Shown here: piece after piece, positions 6,445-11,293 of the stretch
Position numbering within the stretch: the first letter of the stretch is position 1
Layout: every line of letters starts with the position of its first letter
DNA from: CAYLZN01 sp964387935
GTDB taxonomy: Bacteria; Acidobacteriota; Vicinamibacteria; Vicinamibacterales; JAFNAJ01
NCBI GenBank assembly: GCA_964387935.1
Contig: CAYLZN010000187.1
Coordinates: forward strand, 1 to 11,293
DNA: 11,293 nt
Direction of reading: 5' to 3'
Position numbers and translations under genes: made by a program
Notes under the pieces: model-generated
Told to the model about the DNA's origin: nothing
Databases searched by the model: none
Seen by the model: the letters and a program-made list of their open reading frames with translations, nothing else

Positions 6445-8466
6445 ATGAATCGACGGTGGCTTGCGGCAGCGCTCGCGGTGGCGATCGCCGCCATTCCGGC
6501 CGCGGTGCCGGCGGTCTCGCCGGTGCCCCGCCTCATCAACTACCAGGGCCTGCTCGTGAACCAGGATTCCGGGCAGCCCCTGCAAGGAGCCCATGACCTG
6601 ACTTTCCGCATGTACGACGGCGACCTCGTGGATTCGACGCTGCTCTGGGAGGAACTCCACCCAGGCGTGACTGTAACGGACGGGCTCTTCAATGTGATCC
6701 TGGGCGGAACGACGCTGCTGACGGACCACCTGTTCGGGCAGGCGGAGCGCTGGCTCGGCACCTCGGTGGATGGTGATGCGGAGATCGCCCCGCGCATGCG
6801 GCTCACGGCCGTGCCCTGGGCCCTGCGCGCCGCGGTGGCCGACTCGCTGGTGGGCGGGGGGAGCGGCGGGACCGACGCGGACTGGATCCTGTCCGGTAGC
6901 GACATGTACGCCGGCGTGTCCGGAAACGTCGGCATCGGGACGACTAACCCCGCGTCGAAGCTGGATGTTGCGGGGGGAAGCGTCGAGATCCGCAGGGGCG
7001 TCGACCGCCTGCAGTACATTCAGCTCACCAGCAACAGCAGCATCGCGAATTCGCTCGTTGGCTTTTCCCGAACGAGCAACAAGAAACCGCTCTACATCCA
7101 GAGCCTGCACGACAACACCGAGCTGCCCTCCGGCGAGAGCTGGATGCGGTTCTCGGTGGGCAGCGTCGCCGCGCCGGTGCACGCCCTGAACATTCGCGAG
7201 AACGGGAACGTCGGTGTCGGCACCTTCGACGCCCTGCAGAAGCTGGACGTGGCGGGCACCACGCGCACGCAGGGCTTCCAGATGCCGACGGGGGCGAGCG
7301 CAGGTTACATCCTCACCTCCGACGCGTCCGGAACCGGCACCTGGCAAGTTCCGGGCGCCACGGGGGCGGACGGGGATTGGATCATCGCGGGCAGCAACAT
7401 CCACCTGGCAGTGTCCGGCTTCGTTGGCGTTGGCACCACCAGCCCCAACTGCAAGCTGGACGCCCTCTCGGGTTCCATGCGCGCGGAGTTGTGCGATGTC
7501 GACTCGGATGGAATGCTCAGCAACTACGCGGGCGTCAGGGGCACCTACGGCACCAGTGCCTCCGGCTACCTCGGCCACCACAACAGCTCGCCCCTTGGCT
7601 CGTCGTACCACGGCGTCTACGGAGAGGGCTCGGGGGGCACGTACGCCTTCGGCGTTTCGGGTTACAACGGCGACACCTACAACTACGGACGACTCGGGAC
7701 GCCGACCGCCGGGGCCGTGGGCGGACACGCATCAACCGCGAACTTCGGCGAGCTGGGCACGAGCGGCTACGGCGTCAGGGGCGTCAACAAGCTGGACGGC
7801 CCCGGCGACAATGCCGGTGTGTACGGGGTGAACGAGGCGACGAACAACTTCGGCTATCTGGGCGGTGATTTGCTCGGCGCCTATGTCAGGAACGGCGGCA
7901 CGGCCAACTACGTGCAGATGGGAGCCGAATCGTACGCGCTGAGGGCCCAGGCATTCAGCGGCGACGCGGCCCTGTTCTACGGAGCCGTCAAGGTCATGGG
8001 CGGTCGGCTGACCGTGGACGAGATCGAGATCACCGGTGGCGCCGACCTTTCCGAGAAGTTCGAGATCCGCCATCCCGGCGGCGCGCAGGCTGCCACGCCC
8101 GGCATGCTGGTCTGCATCGACCGGCAGCATCCGGGCCAGCTCGTGATCAGCGCCCGGGCGTATGACCGCACCGTGGCCGGCGTCATCAGCGGCGCGGGGG
8201 GTATCGCGCCCGGCGTGTCCATGGGGCAGTCAGGCTCGCCGGCCGATGGCGCCAGCCCTGTAGCGCTGAGCGGTCGGGTCTTCTGCCTCGCCGACGCGGA
8301 GGGCGGGGCGATCGAGCCAGGTGACCTGCTCACAACCTCGGCCACGCCCGGGCACGCGATGAAGGCCGCCGACCCGAGCCGCGCTCACGGCGCGGTCATC
8401 GGCAAGGCCATGACGTCGCTCGCGGAGGGGCGCGGCCTGGTCCTGGTCCTGGTCAACCTGCAGTAA
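6445..8466 (+). CDS. Secreted fibre-like repeat protein (NVGIGT motifs, tail-fibre type)
   Basis: 673 residues; GGAGG (6435-6439) sits 5 bases before the ATG. Signal peptide 1-23 or so. Residues 28-135 form a domain common at the N-terminus of tail-fibre-like surface proteins (LINYQGLL, FRMYDG, VTDGLFNVILG, WLGTSVDG, PWALRA). Three repeats of the form NVGIGTTNPASKLDVAG follow (about 144-179, 246-272, 309-344), a motif known from phage tail fibres and bacterial adhesins. Residues 359-503 carry Gly/Tyr-rich repeats with NFGELG and GVYG units. The C-terminus (533-673) has LSEKFEI, RTVAGVISG, VALSGRV, GDLLTTSATPGHAMKA and GAVIGKA, resembling the Peptidase_G2/intramolecular-chaperone type ends of fibre proteins; I cannot confirm autoproteolysis. 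It is likely a trimeric extracellular fibre. The astacin gene starts 14 bases after the stop. No phage genes surround it. Confidence 0.82.
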   Translation: MNRRWLAAALAVAIAAIPAAVPAVSPVPRLINYQGLLVNQDSGQPLQGAHDLTFRMYDGDLVDSTLLWEELHPGVTVTDGLFNVILGGTTLLTDHLFGQAERWLGTSVDGDAEIAPRMRLTAVPWALRAAVADSLVGGGSGGTDADWILSGSDMYAGVSGNVGIGTTNPASKLDVAGGSVEIRRGVDRLQYIQLTSNSSIANSLVGFSRTSNKKPLYIQSLHDNTELPSGESWMRFSVGSVAAPVHALNIRENGNVGVGTFDALQKLDVAGTTRTQGFQMPTGASAGYILTSDASGTGTWQVPGATGADGDWIIAGSNIHLAVSGFVGVGTTSPNCKLDALSGSMRAELCDVDSDGMLSNYAGVRGTYGTSASGYLGHHNSSPLGSSYHGVYGEGSGGTYAFGVSGYNGDTYNYGRLGTPTAGAVGGHASTANFGELGTSGYGVRGVNKLDGPGDNAGVYGVNEATNNFGYLGGDLLGAYVRNGGTANYVQMGAESYALRAQAFSGDAALFYGAVKVMGGRLTVDEIEITGGADLSEKFEIRHPGGAQAATPGMLVCIDRQHPGQLVISARAYDRTVAGVISGAGGIAPGVSMGQSGSPADGASPVALSGRVFCLADAEGGAIEPGDLLTTSATPGHAMKAADPSRAHGAVIGKAMTSLAEGRGLVLVLVNLQ

Positions 8467-8480
8467 GGAGGCGGGCCGCC

Positions 8481-9515
8481 ATGAGCAAGCGAACACGCGC
8501 CCTGACGCTCGCGGTCGCCGCGCTCCTGCTTCTCGCGATCGCGCCGGACGAAGGCCGCGCTCTCACGCGGTTTCCCCCGGGTGGCACGGGAATGACCGAG
8601 GCAATCGACGAGCTGCTCAAGGAGCTGCCGCCCGGACAGGATCGGATCCGCATCGACGACATGGTGTTCCGCGTCGACAGCGTGACCAAGTCGGGATTCG
8701 AGTCGAATCCGTGGCCAGGCGGCGTGGTGTACTACCAGTTCGATCCGGCGTTCACGGCCGTCATGCGGGACTCCGTGCGCGCCGGGTGCGCGCTGTGGGG
8801 CCGGGCGGCCAATCTCACCTTCGTGGAAGGCGTGGCGCCCAACCCGTTCGAGTCGCACATCTACATCTTCGACGACGGCAGCGGCAATTTGTCGGAGGTC
8901 GGTTACCAGGTCTTCCCCCAGGAAATGAGCATCCACTCCTGGGGTGAGCCCATGGTCAGCTTTCTCGTCGCGCACGAATTCGGGCACGCCCTGGGCTTCT
9001 GTCACGAGCACCAGAGGACCGACCGCGATACGTACGTGTCGATCGTCTACGCCAACATCCGGGACGACAAGGAGCACAACTACGAGTTGCGGGACTCCGT
9101 GAACCTGACACCGTACGACTTCGACTCCATCATGCACTACCCGGCCGGAGGCGCTTTCCTGGAGCCGGGCCTCGTGTGTCCTCCGGACTGCGCCATCATC
9201 GTGCAACAGCCGTGGCACGACGAGTGGCAGGACAGGATCGGCCAGAGCGATCACCTGAGCGCCTACGACATCCAGGGCATGGCGACCGTCTACGGGGCGC
9301 CCTGCCAAGGACCGATCTACGTGCACGCTTTCGCGACGCCCATCGGCGCCAACGGCAGCCTCGCGCGCCCGTTCCCCCTGCTCGCGCAAGGCCTGGCGTT
9401 CGCCTGCGATGGGGCCGAAGTCCGCCTGTTCGCCGGCAGCCAACCCTTCGCGCCGGTCACGATCGGTCAGCACGTGGTGCTGAGTTCGTACGGGGGGACG
9501 GCGATCATCGAGTGA
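8481..9515 (+). CDS. Secreted astacin-family (M12A) zinc metalloprotease with beta-helix-like tail
   Basis: 344 residues. TAAGGAGG overlapping the upstream stop serves as ribosome binding site. Signal peptide about 1-27, then a probable propeptide to about 75. The catalytic domain begins at NPWPGGVVYYQFD (76-88). The full astacin zinc motif HEFGHALGFCHEHQRTDRD is at 165-183 (His165, Glu166, His169, His175), and the Met-turn SIMHY (216-220) supplies Met218 and the Tyr220 ligand. The domain ends near TVYGAP (269-274). Residues 278-344 (YVHAF..., NGSLARPF, GAEVRLFAGSQPF, VTIGQHVVLSSYGG) resemble the first rungs of a DUF1565-type beta-helix and stop abruptly. Astacins are endopeptidases of the metzincin clan. 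Export is predicted, but this protein lacks the sorting-type C-terminal domain of the neighbour at 5843. Possible substrates include its operon partners; this is inference. Confidence 0.93.
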   Translation: MSKRTRALTLAVAALLLLAIAPDEGRALTRFPPGGTGMTEAIDELLKELPPGQDRIRIDDMVFRVDSVTKSGFESNPWPGGVVYYQFDPAFTAVMRDSVRAGCALWGRAANLTFVEGVAPNPFESHIYIFDDGSGNLSEVGYQVFPQEMSIHSWGEPMVSFLVAHEFGHALGFCHEHQRTDRDTYVSIVYANIRDDKEHNYELRDSVNLTPYDFDSIMHYPAGGAFLEPGLVCPPDCAIIVQQPWHDEWQDRIGQSDHLSAYDIQGMATVYGAPCQGPIYVHAFATPIGANGSLARPFPLLAQGLAFACDGAEVRLFAGSQPFAPVTIGQHVVLSSYGGTAIIE

Positions 9516-9547
9516 CGGGCCGACGCATCGGCCCAGGGAGGTGCGTC

Positions 9548-10168
9548 ATGATCCGCTGGTCGTTTCTACTGGCGGCGATCCTGCTGGCGAACGCCCCGGC
9601 GGCGACGTGCCAGAGCCACTACTACCTGCCTCTCGAGCAGGGAAACGACATGTGGTACGCCAATTCGCACGGCGGGGCGCTCAGCTGGCACCTGTACATC
9701 CGCGGCTACGAGGAGGGGGCGAGCTGTCGCATCGAGGAGGATCTCACCCACGGCAGCCGGTGGTGCACCCTGCTGCGCGGAAACGACGAAGGGGACGTGT
9801 TCATCGTGGGTTCGTGCGATCCAACCGGCTACCTCGACGAGCCGCTGATGATCATCGACGGCCCCCTCTACGTTGGGAAAAGCTGGGGCCGGTCGTGGGG
9901 CGAGTGGAACCAGTACTACAGCAACTACGGCGTGGCGGCCGAGGAGGACATCCAAGTGCAGGCCGGCACCTTCCACTGCTACCACGTGGTCAACGCAGTC
10001 TACGACGGATCGACCAGCTACGAGCTGCACTACCACGCCTGGTACGCCGACGGCGTCGGCCTTGTCCGGTTCAGCTGGCCCTGCTTCTGGTGCGACTGGG
10101 GTCTGGCTTATGCCATCATCCCGGTGGAGCAGGACTCGTGGGGGGGCGTGAAGTCGATGTATCGATGA
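9548..10168 (+). CDS. Secreted Cys/Trp-rich protein of unknown function
   Basis: 206 residues; AGGGAGGTG (9535-9543) lies just before ATG 9548, which begins a signal peptide (1 to about 22) in the frame that is open further upstream. The mature part is rich in Tyr, Trp and Cys (Cys60, 73, 90, 144, 179, 182), which suggests disulphides. The pattern YYLPLEQGN near the start, VQAGTFHCYHV (137-147) and WYADGVGLVRFSW (165-177) resembles small secreted beta-sandwich proteins annotated only as hypothetical, in which a 'PLxxGN' strand and an 'AGTFxC...GVGLV' end recur. I assign no function. It is the last gene of the operon, 32 bases after the astacin stop, and faces a convergent membrane-protein gene. 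Confidence 0.75.
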   Translation: MIRWSFLLAAILLANAPAATCQSHYYLPLEQGNDMWYANSHGGALSWHLYIRGYEEGASCRIEEDLTHGSRWCTLLRGNDEGDVFIVGSCDPTGYLDEPLMIIDGPLYVGKSWGRSWGEWNQYYSNYGVAAEEDIQVQAGTFHCYHVVNAVYDGSTSYELHYHAWYADGVGLVRFSWPCFWCDWGLAYAIIPVEQDSWGGVKSMYR

Positions 10169-10175
10169 GCATGCT

Positions 10176-10228
10176 GAGGACTCGCCTTTCCGCTGCCCTG
10201 TCAGCCGTCTGATCGGCCATGAGTCCTC
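10176..10228. repeat. Inverted repeat across the convergent junction
   Basis: GAGGACTC (10176-10183) and GAGTCCTC (10221-10228) form an 8-base perfect inverted repeat with 37 bases between. It spans the 32-base gap between the operon end (10168) and the stop of the minus-strand membrane gene (10201). It may act as a weak shared terminator; the long loop makes this uncertain. Confidence 0.25.
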
Positions 10229-10518
10229 TGCAACAGCCAGCCCAGGGCAGCTGCTGCGAACGCGATCACGAGGGGCGCAACCAGTCCCGCGCCGAGCCCG
10301 CGCCATTCCGCCGCCACCAGCGGTCCTGCGACGAGGAGCGCCGCCAGCCACGGGCGCAGGCCCACAAGCGCGGCGAGCGCTGCCGCGAGCACGATGAATG
10401 CGACCGTGACGGCGGTGTCGTCCCAGCCCGGGCGCGTATCCAGGAAAGCGATGGTGAGGCCGGCCGCGAGCGCGAGTCCGGTCAACAGAGCGGTCGTGGG
10501 GCGAGAGGTCCTGGTCAC
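10201..10518 (-). CDS. Small integral membrane protein of unknown function
   Basis: 105 residues from a GTG at 10518-10516, with a weak TAAGG close before it. Four hydrophobic helices are visible at about 9-27, 34-54, 56-71 and 76-97, separated by short loops. The first loop has the polar stretch DTRPGWDDT, and the C-terminus is basic. The strong, evenly spaced hydrophobic segments support a real gene although the start is not ATG. No family is recognised with confidence. It lies on the same strand as the Hsp20 gene, 159 bases downstream of it, and could be co-transcribed if the hairpin at 10625-10650 does not stop transcription. Confidence 0.65.
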   Translation of the reverse strand: MTRTSRPTTALLTGLALAAGLTIAFLDTRPGWDDTAVTVAFIVLAAALAALVGLRPWLAALLVAGPLVAAEWRGLGAGLVAPLVIAFAAAALGWLLQRTHGRSDG

Positions 10519-10624
10519 GCCTTATGGTCCAGTTGGCACAAGCCGCGGCGCCGCCGGCGGACCGACACGGCCCACACGTCACGGAACGTTCACACGGTAC
10601 GCAAGCTGTGGCGCGTCGCAAGGA

Positions 10625-10650
10625 CGGCGCGATCGCGCTGGACCGCGCCG
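10625..10650 (-). terminator. Possible terminator hairpin after the Hsp20 gene
   Basis: CGGCGCG and CGCGCCG pair over 7 bases around a 12-base loop, 28 bases after the Hsp20 stop on the minus strand, and TCCTTG follows. There is no real T-run, so termination may be partial. The rest of the 10519-10677 gap shows nothing I can name. Confidence 0.3.
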
Positions 10651-10677
10651 CCCTATCCGCAGCGAAGGCCGCCGGGA

Positions 10678-11121
10678 CTAGTCGATGCTGACCGGAATCT
10701 GCCGGCCAACGTACTCCTCGGCCTTGGGCAGCTCGATCGTCATGATGCCGTTGCGGCAGCTCGCCTTGACCTTGTCCGCCTTGACGCGGTGCGGCAGCTG
10801 CACGGAGCGCTGGAATGCGCCGACCACGTGCTCGCGGTGCAGATAGCGCCCTTCCTTCCGCTCCTCGCGCTCCTCGCGGCGCTCGCCGCGCACCAGGAGC
10901 ATCTCGCCCTCGAGCGTGACCTGCACGTCCTTGGGATCGATGCCCGGCAGCTCGAGTCGCGCGATGAAGCGGTCCTTCTCCTCGAGCAGGTCCATGGCGG
11001 GGTACCAGGCACGCTGCTCGTCGCGTCCCTCGCTGAACATCTCGAAGAAGCGCTGGAAGAACGGATCACGCGCGAGGGGATCCAGTTCCGTCCTGGGGTT
11101 CCAACGAATCAGGGCCGACAT
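10678..11121 (-). CDS. Hsp20/alpha-crystallin small heat-shock protein
   Basis: 147 residues, the usual size for the family. ATG 11121-11119 is chosen because GGGAGG (11134-11129) sits 7 bases before it; an in-frame ATG at 11139 lies upstream of that site. The N-terminal arm (1-40: IRWNPRTELDPL, FFQRFFEMF) is typical of bacterial class A proteins. The alpha-crystallin domain spans about 41-134, with MDLLEEKDRFIARLELPGI (43-61), DVQVTLEGEMLLVRGERR (65-82), and the signature A-x-x-x-N-G-I-M at 120-127. The C-terminal IPV (142-144) is the I-x-I/V motif that docks neighbouring dimers. It is a cytoplasmic, ATP-independent holdase that binds unfolding proteins. A sigma-32-like promoter lies upstream. 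It is unrelated to the secreted cluster except by position. Confidence 0.95.
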   Translation of the reverse strand: MSALIRWNPRTELDPLARDPFFQRFFEMFSEGRDEQRAWYPAMDLLEEKDRFIARLELPGIDPKDVQVTLEGEMLLVRGERREEREERKEGRYLHREHVVGAFQRSVQLPHRVKADKVKASCRNGIMTIELPKAEEYVGRQIPVSID

Positions 11122-11225
11122 GACCATTCCTCCCTTCACGTTCCGGCGGCACCGACTTCCGCCGGTGGTGGCGCCTCGCCCGGGGGCGCAGGCGGGTGAT
11201 CGATCCTGTAGCCGGATCGGGGTCG

Positions 11226-11253
11226 ATATGACCGGGACGTAGGGAGATTCAAG
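11226..11253 (-). promoter_or_regulatory. Sigma-32-like heat-shock promoter for the Hsp20 gene
   Basis: On the minus strand CTTGAAT (11253-11247) is followed after 13 bases by GGTCATAT (11233-11226). This fits the RpoH pattern CTTGAAA - 11 to 16 bases - CCCCATnT well at the -35 and partly at the -10. It lies about 105 bases before the start codon. No CIRCE (HrcA) repeat is visible. Confidence 0.5.
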
Positions 11254-11293
11254 CGCTGTGCCTGACGCGATAAATCATAATATCAATAATTTC

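Noticed and set aside
6373..7728. 451-codon minus-strand frame opposite the fibre gene
   Set aside because: No recognisable domain or start signal, and the plus-strand gene is well supported.
6445..8466. Prophage origin for the fibre-like gene
   Set aside because: No capsid, tail, integrase or lysis genes are near, it has a Sec signal peptide, and it sits in an operon of exported proteins.
8385..9473. 362-codon minus-strand frame opposite the astacin gene
   Set aside because: Astacin motifs on the plus strand leave no doubt about the coding strand.
10219..11199. 326-codon plus-strand frame across the Hsp20 and membrane-protein genes
   Set aside because: It crosses two better-supported genes on the opposite strand and has no domain of its own.

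Overview
The window is about 11.3 kb of high-GC bacterial DNA. It carries nine recognisable genes plus one reading frame that looks frameshifted, with no mobile element, CRISPR array, tRNA or rRNA that I can see. Two proteins end in the same roughly 85-residue domain, which starts with a PNPFNP motif, has WDGRD in the middle and finishes on a basic ...LVR end. This FlgD-Ig/type IX-like C-terminal domain is typical of secreted proteins in the FCB superphylum. Together with the GC content it suggests an uncultured high-GC lineage such as Candidatus Eisenbacteria or a neighbouring phylum. That placement is inference from family knowledge, not from a search.

Layout. Positions 1-671 (minus) hold the 5' part of an endonuclease/exonuclease/phosphatase-family gene cut by the window edge. 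After a 273-base divergent spacer with a strong inverted repeat comes a large secreted parallel beta-helix protein (945-3425), closed by a hairpin. A secreted metallo-beta-lactamase-fold hydrolase with a C-terminal TPR region follows (3616-5052). It converges on a small lipoprotein gene on the minus strand (5128-5480) that can be read only across a one-base frame change; a large hairpin lies between the two.

A 356-base spacer with an extended -10 promoter leads into four closely spaced plus-strand genes (5843-10168; gaps 14, 14 and 32 bases). All four products have signal peptides: a short protein with the sorting-type C-terminal domain, a 673-residue fibre-like repeat protein, an astacin-family zinc metalloprotease with a beta-helix-like tail, and a Cys/Trp-rich protein of unknown function. 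I read this as one exoprotein operon and the most unusual part of the window. Whether the four act together is not shown by the sequence.

The right end (minus strand) has a four-helix membrane protein and an Hsp20 small heat-shock protein, the latter with a sigma-32-like promoter just upstream. The general theme is cell-surface and secreted proteins beside an ordinary stress chaperone.
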